A DNA stretch of 64,000 nt from Caballeronia temeraria (GCF_001544795.2 NZ_FCOI02000011.1:1-64000), one strand, 5' to 3'; counted from the stretch's first letter, positions 46,763 through 57,669 are shown. Notes: generated from the sequence alone by a model not told the origin. Program-made: numbers and translations.

Positions 46763-47794
46763 TCACTCCTCCGCTTCAAACGCGGCCGCCGCCCGTCCAA
46801 GCCTGTCGTTAACCGCGATCCACTCCACCGTCTCCGGCAGCTTCTCGATCAGAATCCGTTCGACATTCGCCCGATCCAGCGCCCGCAGCAACCCATAAAG
46901 ATCCCGCGCATAACTCTGCGGATCCTCCGGCGCCGCCACAAAATGCACATTCGCCGCATGCGCCCACTCGCCCGCGCTCGACGCCCGCGCAACCAGCGCA
47001 ACCTTCTTCCCGCTCGCCCGATCCTGCGCCGATAGCAGCGGCGCGATCAACGCAAACGGCAACAGCGCCAACGGCGTGCGCGGCGCGTAATGCGCCTTCA
47101 GCGTGCCCGATGCGCGCGGCGCCGTCGCATCCGATCCATCCGGCAACGTCGGCGCCACGCCGATCACATCCGCGATCTGCTGCGGACTCACATGCCCCGG
47201 CCGCAACAGCGCCGGAAAACCACGCGACAAATCCAGAATCGTCGATTCGATGCCGACATCCGCCGCGCCGCCATCGACCACGTGCACGGCGTTGCCGAAC
47301 TCCTCGCGCACGTGTTGCGCGGTCGTCGGACTGACATGGCCGAAACGATTCGCCGACGGTCCCGCGACGCCGCCCTGCTTGCCCGTCCCCATCCGCCGCC
47401 GATGAAACGCCGACAACAACTGCTGCGCCACCGGATGCGACGGACACCGCACGCCCACCGAATCCTGCCCGCCGCTCACCGCCGCCGGAATATGCGCGGC
47501 GCGCTTCAGAATCAGCGTCAACGGGCCGGGCCAGAAGGCATCGATGAGCTTTTGCGCATCGGCGGGCAACTCGCGGACCCAATAGCCCGGATCGGCTTCG
47601 GGCGCGAGATGCACGATCACCGGATGATTCGCCGGCCGCCCCTTCGCCGCATAAATACGCGCGATGGCATCGGGATTCTCGGCGTCGCCGCCAAGCCCAT
47701 AAACGGTCTCGGTCGGAAACGCGACGAGTTCGCCGGCATCGAGCAGGGCCGCGGCTTCGTCGATCTGCGCGGCGCTCGGATAGATGATGGTCAT
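46763..47794 (-). CDS. tsaC: L-threonylcarbamoyladenylate synthase (Sua5/YciO/YrdC family)
   Basis: Makes threonylcarbamoyl-AMP for the tRNA t6A37 modification. The 343-residue Sua5-type protein has the YrdC domain (about 1-205, with GELVAFPTETVYGLGGDA, KGRPANHPVIVHL, SVGVRCPSHPVAQQLL, GPSANRFGHVSPTTAQHV, ESTILDLS) and a C-terminal Sua5 domain (about 215-335) joined by a linker. It is the last gene of a minus-strand run with purK, purE and purC, 20 bp after purK. The longer Sua5 form is usual in this family. Confidence 0.9.
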   Translation of the reverse strand: MTIIYPSAAQIDEAAALLDAGELVAFPTETVYGLGGDAENPDAIARIYAAKGRPANHPVIVHLAPEADPGYWVRELPADAQKLIDAFWPGPLTLILKRAAHIPAAVSGGQDSVGVRCPSHPVAQQLLSAFHRRRMGTGKQGGVAGPSANRFGHVSPTTAQHVREEFGNAVHVVDGGAADVGIESTILDLSRGFPALLRPGHVSPQQIADVIGVAPTLPDGSDATAPRASGTLKAHYAPRTPLALLPFALIAPLLSAQDRASGKKVALVARASSAGEWAHAANVHFVAAPEDPQSYARDLYGLLRALDRANVERILIEKLPETVEWIAVNDRLGRAAAAFEAEE

Positions 47795-47814
47795 TGCTTC
47801 TACTACGAAATAAC

Positions 47815-49002
47815 TCAGTCGAGCGAGATATGCAGCATGCGCGCGCAGTCACGCGCCGCCGTGCGCGCTTCTTCGAGCGTCGCCGCCGTGAAATTGATGT
47901 GGCCCATCTTGCGGCCCCGGCGCGCCTCTTCCTTGCCGTACAGATGCAGGCGCGCAGCCGGCATCGCCGCGACTTCGGCCCACGCGGGCGCGCGCGCCTT
48001 GGCGCCATCGAACCAGATATCGCCGAGCAGATTCAGCATCGCGGCCGGCGAATGCTGACGCGTGTCGCCGAGCGGCATGCCGGTCATCGCGCGCACCTGC
48101 TGCTCGAATTGACTGGTGGCGCAGGCATCGACCGTGTAATGCCCGGAATTGTGCGGGCGCGGCGCCATTTCATTCGCGATGAGCGAGCCATCTTCCAGCA
48201 CGAAGAATTCGACGCACAGCACGCCGACATAACCGAGCTTCGCGGCGATGGTCAGCGCGGCGTCCTGCGCCTGCGCGACGAGCGCATCCGATGCATCCGG
48301 GGCGGGCACGACCGTCTTCGCGAGAATGCCGTTCACGTGCACGTTCTGCGCGAGCGGAAACACCGCCGATTTGCCGTCGCCGCCGCGCGCGATCAGCACC
48401 GACACTTCGTACTTCAACGGCATGCGCTTTTCCAGCACGCACGGCACGCCCGCGAGCGACGCATGCGCGTTGCGCACTTCCGCGACGTTGCGCACGCTGA
48501 CCTGGCCCTTGCCGTCGTAACCCAGACGCGCGGTCTTGAGAATGCCCGGCAAGACGGCGGCGATCTTCTCGTCGGGCAACGCGGCGAGCGCTTCCGTCGA
48601 TTCGATCACGACATGCGGCGCGACCGGCACGCCCGATTCCGCGATGAAACGCTTCTCCGCGACGCGATCCTGCGCGATCGCCACGCAGCTCGCCGCCGGA
48701 CTCACGAACGTGCACGACGCGAGAAATTCGAGGCTCGCGGACGGCACGTTCTCGAATTCCGTCGATACCGCCGCGCACAGGCGGCCGAGCTCGGTGAGCG
48801 CGGCCTTGTCGTCATAGGCGGCGCGGATGTGGCGATCCGCGACGGCGCCCGCGGGGCTCGTCTCGTCGGGATCGAGGACGGCGACGCGATAGCCCATCGA
48901 CTGCGCGGCGAAGCAGAACATGCGGCCGAGCTGGCCGCCGCCGACCATGCCGAGCCAGGCGCCCGGCAGGATGGGAGAAATCGGGGAGTTTTGTGGGTTC
49001 AT
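47815..49002 (-). CDS. purK: 5-(carboxyamino)imidazole ribonucleotide synthase (PurK)
   Basis: ATP-grasp enzyme of purine synthesis: AIR plus bicarbonate to N5-CAIR. The 395-residue protein starts with the dinucleotide-like [35 protein letters not shown] and continues with an ATP-grasp domain (about 110-300; [42 protein letters not shown]). It lies 46 bp after purE; PurE uses its product. Confidence 0.93.
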   Translation of the reverse strand: MNPQNSPISPILPGAWLGMVGGGQLGRMFCFAAQSMGYRVAVLDPDETSPAGAVADRHIRAAYDDKAALTELGRLCAAVSTEFENVPSASLEFLASCTFVSPAASCVAIAQDRVAEKRFIAESGVPVAPHVVIESTEALAALPDEKIAAVLPGILKTARLGYDGKGQVSVRNVAEVRNAHASLAGVPCVLEKRMPLKYEVSVLIARGGDGKSAVFPLAQNVHVNGILAKTVVPAPDASDALVAQAQDAALTIAAKLGYVGVLCVEFFVLEDGSLIANEMAPRPHNSGHYTVDACATSQFEQQVRAMTGMPLGDTRQHSPAAMLNLLGDIWFDGAKARAPAWAEVAAMPAARLHLYGKEEARRGRKMGHINFTAATLEEARTAARDCARMLHISLD

Positions 49003-49048
49003 CGTGGCTGAACGTGGGCTACGTGGCGAGTTGGGATCACCGCAGGAA

Positions 49049-49561
49049 TTACAGCGGCGGCAGCGTCATGTCCCGCGCCGCCTGATTCTGCTTCACGCGG
49101 AAAGCGGCGAGCGCATCGGCGAACTTCGCATCGGTTGCGCTCAGCATCGATACCGCGAAGAGCGCCGCGTTCGCCGCGCCCGCCTCGCCGATGGCGAACG
49201 TCGCGACCGGCACGCCCTTGGGCATCTGCACGATCGAATGCAACGAATCGACGCCCTTCAGATACTTGCTCGCCACCGGCACGCCGAGCACCGGCAGCGT
49301 GGTCTTCGCGGCCAGCATGCCCGGCAGATGCGCCGCGCCGCCCGCACCCGCGATGATCGCCCGCACGCCGCGCTCGCGCGCGCTTTCCGCGTAGGCGAAC
49401 ATCTCGTCCGGCATCCGATGCGCCGAGACGACCTTCGCCTCGTACGGCACGCCGAATTCCTGCAGCATCGCGACGGCATGCTTCATCACGTCCCAGTCGG
49501 AGCTGGAGCCCATCAACACGCCGACGAGCGGCGCTTCGTTTTTGTGTGCTTCGTTCGTCAT
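49049..49561 (-). CDS. purE: N5-carboxyaminoimidazole ribonucleotide mutase (PurE)
   Basis: Converts N5-CAIR to CAIR. The 170-residue class I PurE has the family signature [30 protein letters not shown] and [28 protein letters not shown] 49561 is chosen because the upstream frame to 49684 overlaps purC. It lies 14 bp after purC and 46 bp before purK. Confidence 0.94.
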   Translation of the reverse strand: MTNEAHKNEAPLVGVLMGSSSDWDVMKHAVAMLQEFGVPYEAKVVSAHRMPDEMFAYAESARERGVRAIIAGAGGAAHLPGMLAAKTTLPVLGVPVASKYLKGVDSLHSIVQMPKGVPVATFAIGEAGAANAALFAVSMLSATDAKFADALAAFRVKQNQAARDMTLPPL

Positions 49562-49575
49562 CGGTTCGAATCCCT

Positions 49576-50466
49576 TCAGTCGAGCGTCTTGCCCGTGAGA
49601 CGCTGCAACGCCTCCTGATACTTCTCCGACGTCTTCGCGATCACGTCGTCCGGCAGCTTCGGCGCGGGCGGCTCCTTCTTCCACGGCTGGGTTTCGAGCC
49701 AGTCGCGCACGAACTGCTTGTCGAAGGACGGCGGATTCGTGCCGACCTGATAGCCATCGGCGGGCCAGAAGCGCGACGAATCGGCGGTCAGCACTTCGTC
49801 CATCAGATACAGATCGCCCTTGTTGTCGAGACCGAACTCGAACTTCGTATCCGCGATGATGATGCCGCGCGTCGCCGCGTACTCGGCCGCTTCCTTGTAC
49901 AACTGGATGGAAATGCGCTTGATCGTCGCGGAAAGCTCCGTGCCGATGCGCCGTTCCATCTCATCGTAGGTGATGTTTTCGTCGTGATGGCCCATTTCGG
50001 CCTTGGCTGCCGGCGTGAAGATCGGCTCGGGCAGCTTCTGCGCGTTCTGCAGGCCCGGCGGCAGTTCGACGCCGCATACCGCGCCCGTCGCCTGATAGTC
50101 TTTCCAGCCGCTTCCTGCGAGATAGCCGCGCACCACGGCTTCGACGAGAATCGGTTCCAGACGCTTCACGACGACCGCGCGGCCTTTCACCTGCTCGACT
50201 TCGTCGGCGGCGACGACGGTTGCCGGATCGACGCCCGTGTTGTGGTTCGGCACGATATGGCCGAGCTTTTCGAACCAGAAATCGGCCATCGTGTTCAGCA
50301 CGCGGCCCTTGTTCGGAATCGGTTCGCCCATGACGACATCGAATGCGGAAAGGCGGTCGGTCGTCACGATCAGGAGCTTGTCCTGACCGACTGCGTAGTT
50401 GTCGCGGACCTTGCCGCGGCCGAGCAGCGGCAGCGATTTGATCGTGGATTCGTATAGCGTGGACAT
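49576..50466 (-). CDS. purC: Phosphoribosylaminoimidazole-succinocarboxamide synthase (SAICAR synthase)
   Basis: Ligates CAIR and aspartate with ATP, the step after PurE. The 296-residue protein begins [26 protein letters not shown] and contains [24 protein letters not shown] and [36 protein letters not shown] 50466 gives the usual Burkholderia start; ATG 50472 is six bases upstream. First of the purC-purE-purK-tsaC run. Confidence 0.93.
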   Translation of the reverse strand: MSTLYESTIKSLPLLGRGKVRDNYAVGQDKLLIVTTDRLSAFDVVMGEPIPNKGRVLNTMADFWFEKLGHIVPNHNTGVDPATVVAADEVEQVKGRAVVVKRLEPILVEAVVRGYLAGSGWKDYQATGAVCGVELPPGLQNAQKLPEPIFTPAAKAEMGHHDENITYDEMERRIGTELSATIKRISIQLYKEAAEYAATRGIIIADTKFEFGLDNKGDLYLMDEVLTADSSRFWPADGYQVGTNPPSFDKQFVRDWLETQPWKKEPPAPKLPDDVIAKTSEKYQEALQRLTGKTLD

Positions 50467-50537
50467 CGTCATGTACCGAAGAAGGGCTGAAATGATGAAC
50501 CCCGCGCCTCGGTCACGAAGCGCGGGGAAAGAAACGC

Positions 50538-50563
50538 GAACGGGTTCCGAACCCGGAACCCGT
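50538..50563. terminator. Strong hairpin between fbaA and purC, terminator or attenuator
   Basis: A perfect 10-bp stem AACGGGTTCC/GGAACCCGTT with a 6-nt loop lies 40 bp past the fbaA stop. The T-run on the minus strand is poor (CGCGTTTCTTT), so termination of fbaA transcripts may be partial. A second stem CCCCGCGC/GCGCGGGG lies at 50501-50526. Confidence 0.5.
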
Positions 50564-50602
50564 TGATTTTACTTTACAAAACCGGCCAGATTCAGATCAG
50601 TC

Positions 50603-51667
50603 TCATTTCACGATCTGAGCAAGCGCGCCGGACTTGTACTTTTCGGCGATCTTGTCGAGCGAAACCGGCTTGATCTTGCCGGCCATGCCCTCGCAGCCGA
50701 ACTGCATGTAGCGCTGGCGGCAGATTTCCTTCGCCGCTTCGCGCGCGGGCTTCAGGTAGTCGCGCGGATCGAACTTCGACGGATTCTCGAACAGATAGCG
50801 GCGGATCGCACCGGTGATCGCGAGGCGCAAGTCCGTATCGATATTCACCTTGCGCACGCCGTGCTTGATGCCTTCCTGAATCTCTTCGACCGGCACGCCG
50901 TAGGTTTCCTTCATGTCGCCGCCGAATTCGCGGATTTCAGCCAGCAACTCCTGCGGCACCGACGACGAACCGTGCATCACGAGGTGCGTGTTCGGAATGC
51001 GCTGGTGAATTTCCTTGATGCGGTCGATGGCGAGGATATCGCCCGTCGGCTTCTTGGAGAACTTGTACGCGCCGTGCGACGTGCCGATGGCGATCGCGAG
51101 CGCATCGCACTGCGTCTGCTTGACGAAATCGGCGGCCTGCTCGACGTCGGTGAGCAGTTGCTCGCGCGTCATCGTGCCTTCGGCGCCGTGGCCGTCTTCC
51201 TTGTCGCCCTTCATGGTTTCGAGCGAGCCGAGCACGCCCAGCTCCGCCTCGACCGTGACGCCGATCGAATGCGAAAACTCCACGACCTGCTTCGACACCG
51301 CGACGTTGTACTCGTAAGACGCGACCGTCTTGCCGTCGGCTTCGAGCGAGCCGTCCATCATGACGCTGGTGAAGCCCGAGCGGATCGCGGCCATGCACAC
51401 CGCGGGCGACTGACCGTGATCCTGATGCATCACGACCGGAATATGCGGATACGACTCGACCGCCGCTTCGATCAGATGACGCAGGAACGCTTCGCCCGCG
51501 TACTTACGCGCGCCGGCGGACGCCTGCATGATGACGGGCGCATTGACTTCGTGCGCCGCCTGCATGATTGCCTGCACCTGTTCGAGATTGTTGACGTTGA
51601 ACGCCGGGAGGCCGTAACCGTTTTCCGCAGCGTGATCCAGCAGTTGACGCATTGATACGAGAGGCAT
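50603..51667 (-). CDS. fbaA: Class II fructose-1,6-bisphosphate aldolase
   Basis: Zinc-dependent glycolytic and gluconeogenic aldolase (Calvin-cycle type subfamily), 354 residues. It starts [37 protein letters not shown] and has zinc ligands in [11 protein letters not shown], plus [14 protein letters not shown] and [14 protein letters not shown]. It is preceded by pyk (208 bp) and followed by the purine genes, a common Burkholderia order. Confidence 0.94.
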   Translation of the reverse strand: MPLVSMRQLLDHAAENGYGLPAFNVNNLEQVQAIMQAAHEVNAPVIMQASAGARKYAGEAFLRHLIEAAVESYPHIPVVMHQDHGQSPAVCMAAIRSGFTSVMMDGSLEADGKTVASYEYNVAVSKQVVEFSHSIGVTVEAELGVLGSLETMKGDKEDGHGAEGTMTREQLLTDVEQAADFVKQTQCDALAIAIGTSHGAYKFSKKPTGDILAIDRIKEIHQRIPNTHLVMHGSSSVPQELLAEIREFGGDMKETYGVPVEEIQEGIKHGVRKVNIDTDLRLAITGAIRRYLFENPSKFDPRDYLKPAREAAKEICRQRYMQFGCEGMAGKIKPVSLDKIAEKYKSGALAQIVK

Positions 51668-51875
51668 TGTGATGAGACTCCATAAGTGAAACGAATTCTG
51701 CAGCGCGCTCGATTCCGCTCTCGGGCGGTTTTCGGCTTTTAGAGCATCGACTGACGAAAACAGCTTCGTCGTCTTGCGCGCTCAATGGCGCGAGCGCCGC
51801 TGCTGGCACGGCGCTCGCCCCGGACTTGCGGAAAAAACGCGCGGTGCTTGACCGCGCAGCGTTCTCAAAAACCGC

Positions 51876-53312
51876 TTAAAAGTGATCGCCCACGCGCACG
51901 ATCTTCAGCGTGTTGGTGCCGCCCGCCTGGCCCATCGGCTCGCCGACGGTCAGCACGACCATGTCGCCGCGCGCCGCGTAACCCTTCGACACGACCGCTT
52001 CCAGCGCCTGATTCAGCGCGGCGTCGCGATCCATGTTGGTGTCGACGTGCAGCGGCGTCACGTTGCGGTACAGCGACATCGTGCGTTCGCTGGACACGCG
52101 CGGCGTCAGCGCGAAGATCGGCACGTGGCTCCAGTGACGCGACATCCACAGCGCGGTCGAGCCGGATTCCGTCAACGCGACGACGGCCTTCGCGCCCAGG
52201 TGATACGCGGTGAAGAGCGCGCCCATGGCGATGGACTGGTCGATGCGCGTGAACGTGCGGTCCAGAAAATCGCGATCGAGCTGCGACTCTTCCGACTTCT
52301 CGGCTTCGATACACACGGCCGCCATCGTCTCGATGGTCGTCACCGGATACTTGCCGGCGGCGGTTTCGGCGGAGAGCATCACGGCGTCGGTGCCGTCGAG
52401 CACGGCGTTCGCGACGTCGGACACTTCGGCGCGCGTCGGCACGGGCGCGTGGATCATCGATTCCATCATCTGCGTGGCGGTGATCACGAGCTTGTTCGAC
52501 TCGCGCGCCATGCGGATCATGCGCTTTTGCAGCGCCGGCACCGCCGCGTTGCCCACTTCCACCGCGAGATCGCCGCGCGCGACCATGATGCCGTCCGACG
52601 CGTCGAGAATGCCCTGCAGCGCCGGAATGGCTTCCGCGCGCTCGATCTTCGCGATCATCTTCGGCTTGATGCCGTACGGCGCGCCCGCGATGTTGGCCAG
52701 TTGCCGCGCCATTTCCATGTCGGTCGCGTTCTTCGGGAACGACACCGCGACGAAATCCGCGCCGAGCGACATCGCCGTCTTGATGTCCTCCATGTCCTTC
52801 TCGGTCAGCGCGGGCGCGGTGAGGCCGCCGCCTTGGCGGTTGATGCCCTTGTTGTTCGAGAGCTCGCCGCCGACCTTCACCGTCGTGTGAATCTCTTCGC
52901 CGATCACGCGCACCACGTCGAGCACGATGAGACCGTCGTTGAGCAGGAGCACGTCGCCCGCGCGCAGATCGCGCGGCAGATCCTTGTAGTCGAGACCGCA
53001 ACGCTCGTTGTTGCCGAGCGTGCAGTTCGCGTCGAGGATGAACGGATTGCCCGCGACGAGCATCGTCTTGTTGTTCTCGAACTTGCCGACGCGGATCTTC
53101 GGGCCTTGCAGATCCGCCATGATCGCGACTTCGCGGCCCACCTGACGCGCCGCCTCGCGAACCATTTCGGCGCGCTGGCGATGATCGTCGGCGGTGCCGT
53201 GCGAGAAGTTGAAGCGGACGACGTCGAGGCCCGCCTGCAGCATTTGCAGCAGGATGTCCGGACTCGTGGAAGCCGGGCCGATGGTGGCAACAATCTTGGT
53301 AGCGCGATGCAT
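51876..53312 (-). CDS. pyk: Pyruvate kinase
   Basis: Converts phosphoenolpyruvate and ADP to pyruvate and ATP. The 478-residue enzyme has HRATKIVATIGPASTSPDILLQML at the N terminus, FSHGTADDH, a catalytic Lys region PKMIAKIERAEA, GIMVARGDLAVEVG, and a C-terminal allosteric domain (about 345-478). ATG 53312 with GAGGAAAGAC before it gives the standard length. The frame continues without stop to 53672, giving a 120-residue extension described separately. Confidence 0.94.
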   Translation of the reverse strand: MHRATKIVATIGPASTSPDILLQMLQAGLDVVRFNFSHGTADDHRQRAEMVREAARQVGREVAIMADLQGPKIRVGKFENNKTMLVAGNPFILDANCTLGNNERCGLDYKDLPRDLRAGDVLLLNDGLIVLDVVRVIGEEIHTTVKVGGELSNNKGINRQGGGLTAPALTEKDMEDIKTAMSLGADFVAVSFPKNATDMEMARQLANIAGAPYGIKPKMIAKIERAEAIPALQGILDASDGIMVARGDLAVEVGNAAVPALQKRMIRMARESNKLVITATQMMESMIHAPVPTRAEVSDVANAVLDGTDAVMLSAETAAGKYPVTTIETMAAVCIEAEKSEESQLDRDFLDRTFTRIDQSIAMGALFTAYHLGAKAVVALTESGSTALWMSRHWSHVPIFALTPRVSSERTMSLYRNVTPLHVDTNMDRDAALNQALEAVVSKGYAARGDMVVLTVGEPMGQAGGTNTLKIVRVGDHF

Positions 53313-53672
53313 GTCTTTCCTCGTCTCTGTAGGAACGCCCGTGTTGAGGCTGCGAGCACGTTGCGCTTGCAGTGAGGTATTGCTCACCGGTTGCGCGCGC
53401 GCGCCGGATCGTGCCGGCGTCGCTTTGTCGATATCTTTCAGGGCATGGGCGGGCACGCCGCCAATGATGACCGGAGGCGTGGCCGGCACGGCGGCCTCGC
53501 CCTCGGATGATGCTGTTTCTGGTTGAGCCGCTTCCGCGATCACCAACGCTGCTTCAGCGGCGGCGTCGAGCGCGCCGCTGTCGATCACGTCCTGCGTCAC
53601 ATCGTCTTGCGCGCCGCCGGCTGCTTGCGCGCCCTTCTTCCCTGCTTTCGCCGGATTGCCTCGGGCCGCCAA
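53313..53672 (-). CDS. In-frame Ala-rich open stretch upstream of pyk (N-terminal extension or small gene)
   Basis: A stop-free 120-codon stretch runs directly into pyk. It starts with TTG at 53672, four bases past the pgk stop, with GAGG upstream. Codon third-position GC is gene-like. The protein part is Ala/Gly/Asp/Glu-rich and low complexity, without a recognised domain, and has an acidic helix-like segment (about residues 25-55). It could extend pyruvate kinase to 598 residues or be a relic; most homologues start at the pyk ATG. Confidence 0.3.
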
Positions 53673-53676
53673 CGCC

Positions 53677-54873
53677 TCAAGCCCCGGCGCGCGATTCGAG
53701 CACTTCGACCGCGGGCAGCGTCTTGCCTTCCAGGAATTCGAGGAACGCGCCGCCGCCGGTCGAGATGTAGCTCACCTTGTCGGCGATGTCGTACTTCGCG
53801 ATGGCCGCGAGCGTGTCGCCGCCGCCGGCGATCGAGAACGCCGACGAATTGGCGATGGCTTGCGCGAGCGTCTTCGTGCCGTTGCCGAACTGGTCGAACT
53901 CGAACACGCCGACCGGGCCGTTCCACACGATCGTGCCGGCCGTTTCCAGTTGCGCGGCGAGCGCCTTGGCGGTGTCCGGACCGATGTCGAGGATCAGGTC
54001 GTCGTCGGCGACATCGGCGACGGGCTTGGTCTCGGCCTTCGCGGTCGCGGCGAATTCCTTGGCGGTGACGACATCGCTCGGAATCGGCACCGATGCGCCG
54101 CGCGTGCGCGCCGCGTCGATGATCTCCTTCGCTCCGCCGACGAGATCGGCTTCGGCCAGCGACTTGCCGATCTCGAGATCCGACGCCAGCATGAACGTAT
54201 TGGCGATGCCGCCGCCGACGATCAGCTGATCGACCTTCTCGGCCAGCGACTTGAGGATGGTGAGCTTGGTCGACACCTTCGAGCCCGCGACGATCGCGAC
54301 GAGCGGACGCTTCGGGTTGCCGAGCGCACGGCCGAGCGCGTCGAGTTCGGCGGCGAGCAGCGGGCCGGCGCACGCGACCGGCGCGTACTTCGCGATGCCG
54401 TGCGTCGTGGCTTCGGCGCGGTGCGCGGTGCCGAATGCGTCGTTCACGTAGACGTCGCAGAGCTTCGCCATTTTCTGCGCGAGGCCGTCGTCGTTCTTCT
54501 TCTCGCCCTTGTTGCAGCGGCAATTTTCCAGCAGCACGACATTGCCCGGCTGGACCTGGACGCCATCGACCCAGTCGGCGACGAGCGGCACGTCGCGGCC
54601 GAGCAGCTCGGACAGACGCTTCGCGACCGGCGCGAGCGAGTCTTCCGGCTTGAACTGGCCTTCGGTCGGACGGCCGAGGTGCGACGTGACCATCACGGCC
54701 GCGCCTGCGTCGAGCGCCGCCTTGATCGCCGGGACCGAGGCGCGCACGCGCGTATCTTCGGTGATGTTGCCGTCATCGTCTTGCGGCACGTTGAGATCCG
54801 CGCGGATGAACACACGCTTGCCGGAGACTTTGCCTTCGGCGATCAGATCGGTGAAACGCAGTACTTTCGTCAT
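53677..54873 (-). CDS. pgk: Phosphoglycerate kinase
   Basis: 1,3-bisphosphoglycerate plus ADP to 3-phosphoglycerate plus ATP. The 398-residue enzyme has a typical N domain ([41 protein letters not shown]) and C domain ([42 protein letters not shown]). ATG 54873 starts [10 protein letters not shown]; a TTG nine bases upstream is unlikely. It may be co-transcribed with pyk. Confidence 0.95.
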   Translation of the reverse strand: MTKVLRFTDLIAEGKVSGKRVFIRADLNVPQDDDGNITEDTRVRASVPAIKAALDAGAAVMVTSHLGRPTEGQFKPEDSLAPVAKRLSELLGRDVPLVADWVDGVQVQPGNVVLLENCRCNKGEKKNDDGLAQKMAKLCDVYVNDAFGTAHRAEATTHGIAKYAPVACAGPLLAAELDALGRALGNPKRPLVAIVAGSKVSTKLTILKSLAEKVDQLIVGGGIANTFMLASDLEIGKSLAEADLVGGAKEIIDAARTRGASVPIPSDVVTAKEFAATAKAETKPVADVADDDLILDIGPDTAKALAAQLETAGTIVWNGPVGVFEFDQFGNGTKTLAQAIANSSAFSIAGGGDTLAAIAKYDIADKVSYISTGGGAFLEFLEGKTLPAVEVLESRAGA

Positions 54874-55269
54874 GGGAGTCAACGTAGATAAAGAAGCGGT
54901 TCGGGCGGGAACGGCCGTCGGGGCGGGCCGGTTCGTGGAGTCGCCGCGCGCGGGCCGCCGGGCAGGACGGCTCGCGCGCGGTTCAAGCTGGGGGCGAAGG
55001 ACGCGCGGCGAAGCCGAACGCGCGTGCGGGAAGCGGGAGAAAGGGATCGGACAGATGAATCCGGAGATGCGCGCAAACCCTGCCCGGGCGCGGCGCTGCA
55101 GCCTGGAGCGATAGTTTGCAAAACCGTAGCGCGGTGACTGCCGGACACACTTTCGACCTCGCTCACTCGGGAAAGACCCTCATTTTAACCGATGAACCCG
55201 GCCGCTTTTAGCGTGCAATCGTTGATGACGCGTATTTGCCGCGCCGCGGGCGTAATCGTCACGCTGCGG
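54874..55269 (-). other. Intergenic region between pgk and azlD
   Basis: This 396-bp gap has no convincing gene. On the minus strand a -10-like TAAAAT lies at 55187-55182, suitable for a pgk promoter with a leader of about 300 nt; the -35 is unclear. The stretch 54890-55080 is extremely GC-rich. No terminator for azlD is evident. Confidence 0.4.
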
Positions 55270-55593
55270 TCACGCCGCGAGCCGCAGCAGCGTGAACACC
55301 AGCATGCCGACGGCGATCGTGCCCATCATGCCGCGCCGCCACAGGTAATACGCGAGCCCCGCCGCCGACGCCCACAGCGCATGATTCGACAGCGCGATCG
55401 AAAAGCCCGCGGGCGTTTCCAGCAGATCCGGCACGACGACGCCCGCGAGCGCCGCGGCCGGTGCATAACGCAAGACGCGCTGCACGCGCGGCGGCAGCAC
55501 CATGCGCTCGCCGCCGATCAGAAAGAGCGCGCGCGTCACCGCCGTGACGAAGCCCATGCCGATGATCGCGAGCCAGACTTGCACGGCGTTCAT
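55270..55593 (-). CDS. azlD: AzlD-family branched-chain amino acid export subunit
   Basis: The small 107-residue inner-membrane protein has three or four hydrophobic segments and AzlD-typical FVTAVTRALFLIGGERMVLPPRVQRVLRYAPAAALAGVVVPDLL. With AzlC it forms an exporter for branched-chain amino acids. The start overlaps the azlC stop by 4 bp. Confidence 0.88.
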   Translation of the reverse strand: MNAVQVWLAIIGMGFVTAVTRALFLIGGERMVLPPRVQRVLRYAPAAALAGVVVPDLLETPAGFSIALSNHALWASAAGLAYYLWRRGMMGTIAVGMLVFTLLRLAA

Positions 55594-56327
55594 CGGCTGC
55601 CCCTCGTGGCGTGTTTCGGCGCAACCCGCTCGGCGATGACATCCGCGAGCGTGCCGGCGAAGAGCGCCGCGAACACCGCGAGCGGCAGGCCGAAGCGATA
55701 CGGCAGATCGAACGCCAGCAGCGCGACGACGCTCGCCACGGCGACGGCCGCGAGCGTGGAACGCGTCGCGATCGCCGAGACGATGAGCGGAATCAGCGCG
55801 AGCGTGCCGGCGAGTTCGAGGCCCCAGTTATCGGGGATGAGGCTCGCGAGCAGAATGCCCAGCACGGACGAGCTTTGCCACGACAGCCAGCTCGATATCG
55901 CGAGTCCCCAGAAGAACGCCTCCTTGCCTGGCTGCCAGCCGGCCGGGAAATTCCGCTTCGAAAACATCAGATAGATGATGTCGCCGTTGAAATAGCCGAG
56001 CACGAGACGCCGCTTCAGCGGCAAATAGGAGAAATGCGGCGCGAGGCCCGCGCTGAAGATGACGAAGCGCAGATTGACCATCGCGGCGGTCAGCAGAATG
56101 GTCCAGAGCGGCAGCTTTGCGGCGAAGAGCGGCAGCACCGCGAGCTGCGACGAGCCCGCGTACACCGCGAACGACATGCCGAGCGCCTGCGGCACGGTGA
56201 GCACGGACTTCGTCATTGCGACGCCGGTCACGAGGCCCCACGAAAAGGTCGCGAGGACGGCGGGAGAGAAGGTGCGCACGCCCTCGAAAAACGCGCGGCG
56301 ATTCGTGTCGGGCAGCCGGTCGAGCAT
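55590..56327 (-). CDS. azlC: AzlC-family branched-chain amino acid exporter subunit
   Basis: Inner-membrane protein of about 245 residues with at least six hydrophobic segments and the family start FFEGVRTFSPAVLATFSWGLVTGVAM. Later stretches LGMSFAVYAGSSQLAVLPL and FNGDIIYLMFSKRNFP are typical. ATG 56327 matches related proteins; a GTG at 56366 (GAGG upstream) would add 13 residues and cannot be excluded. Divergent from ilvE, which makes the amino acids that AzlCD would export. Confidence 0.87.
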   Translation of the reverse strand: MLDRLPDTNRRAFFEGVRTFSPAVLATFSWGLVTGVAMTKSVLTVPQALGMSFAVYAGSSQLAVLPLFAAKLPLWTILLTAAMVNLRFVIFSAGLAPHFSYLPLKRRLVLGYFNGDIIYLMFSKRNFPAGWQPGKEAFFWGLAISSWLSWQSSSVLGILLASLIPDNWGLELAGTLALIPLIVSAIATRSTLAAVAVASVVALLAFDLPYRFGLPLAVFAALFAGTLADVIAERVAPKHATRGSR

Positions 56328-56473
56328 GAGCAGATGCGAGGCGATCAGGACCACCCGTGATGCCACTGCGCGGCCTCGATCGATTGCGCGATGGATCGGA
56401 AAAAACCGGGAAAATCGGGAATGGTGAGCGGCGCCGTTGCGTTCCGCTGTTTTCAGCGGACGGCGAAAGGCAA

Positions 56474-56500
56474 ATTATAGCGTCGTGAAAGGCGCGCCAA
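56474..56500 (-). promoter_or_regulatory. azlCD promoter candidate
   Basis: On the minus strand a consensus -10 TATAAT (56479-56474) lies 15 nt after TTGGCG (56500-56495). The spacer is short. Confidence 0.45.
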
Positions 56501-56684
56501 GATCGGTTTCGTCGTGAAAAGACGCTAAAATGACGGTCTTTTACCGCCTTTGCGCCCTCGAAGCGCGCGTTGCCCGGCACGCGCCGGCAATCGACCGCAC
56601 GCCCCGATGCGCACGAGCGCCGCCGCCCCGGACGTTCGGGCGGCTTGCCCCGAATCACTTGAACGAGACAGCTAGGAGAACCGT

Positions 56685-57605
56685 ATGTCAATGGCCGACC
56701 GCGACGGCAAGATCTGGATGGATGGCAAGCTGATCGACTGGCGTGATGCCAAGATCCACGTTCTGACCCACACGTTGCACTACGGCATGGGCGTATTCGA
56801 AGGCGTGCGCGCGTACAAGACGGCGCAGGGCACGGCCATCTTCCGCCTGAAGGAACACACGAAGCGCCTGCTCAACTCGGCGAAGATCTTCCAGATGGAC
56901 GTCCCCTTCGACGCCGCGACGCTCGAAGCCGCGCAACTGGAGGTCGTGAAGGCGAACGCGCTCGAAACCTGCTACATCCGCCCGATCATCTGGGTTGGCT
57001 CGGAGAAGCTCGGCGTGTCGGCCAAGGGCAACACCATTCACGTGGCCATCGCCGCGTGGCCGTGGGGCGCGTATCTCGGCGAAGACGGTCTCGCCAAGGG
57101 CATCCGCGTGAAGACGTCGTCGTTCACGCGCCATCACGTGAACGTGTCGATGGTCCGCGCGAAGGCGTCCGGCTGGTACGTGAACTCGATTCTCGCGAAC
57201 CAGGAAGCCGTCGCGGACGGCTACGACGAGGCCCTGCTGCTCGACGTCGACGGCTACGTCTCCGAAGGCTCCGGCGAGAACTTCTTCCTCGTGAACAACG
57301 GCAAGATCTACACGCCGGATCTCGCGTCGTGCCTCGACGGCATCACGCGCGACACGGTCATCACGCTGGCGCGCGACTTCGGCATTCCGGTCATCGAAAA
57401 GCGCATCACCCGCGACGAGGTCTACACCTGCGACGAAGCGTTCTTCACCGGCACCGCCGCCGAAGTCACGCCGATCCGCGAGCTGGACAACCGCACCATC
57501 GGCAGCGGCAAGCGCGGGCCGATCACGGAGAAGCTGCAAAGCGCGTTCTTCGACGTCGTCGGCGGCAAGAACGAGAAGTACGCGAGCTGGCTCGCGAAGG
57601 TCTGA
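56685..57605 (+). CDS. ilvE: Branched-chain amino acid aminotransferase
   Basis: Class IV PLP-dependent transaminase that makes valine, leucine and isoleucine, 306 residues. It has KIHVLTHTLHYGMGVFEGVRAY, the PLP lysine region MVRAKASGWYVNSILANQEA, EGSGENFFLV and FFTGTAAEVTPIRELD. TAGGAGAA precedes the ATG. It is followed 64 bp on by a small zinc-finger gene. Confidence 0.95.
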   Translation: MSMADRDGKIWMDGKLIDWRDAKIHVLTHTLHYGMGVFEGVRAYKTAQGTAIFRLKEHTKRLLNSAKIFQMDVPFDAATLEAAQLEVVKANALETCYIRPIIWVGSEKLGVSAKGNTIHVAIAAWPWGAYLGEDGLAKGIRVKTSSFTRHHVNVSMVRAKASGWYVNSILANQEAVADGYDEALLLDVDGYVSEGSGENFFLVNNGKIYTPDLASCLDGITRDTVITLARDFGIPVIEKRITRDEVYTCDEAFFTGTAAEVTPIRELDNRTIGSGKRGPITEKLQSAFFDVVGGKNEKYASWLAKV

Positions 57606-57669
57606 GTTTTTAAGCGTAGGCGGCGGGCTACGGTCCGCCTCAACCCGCACATCAGGAAAAGAGATAGCA

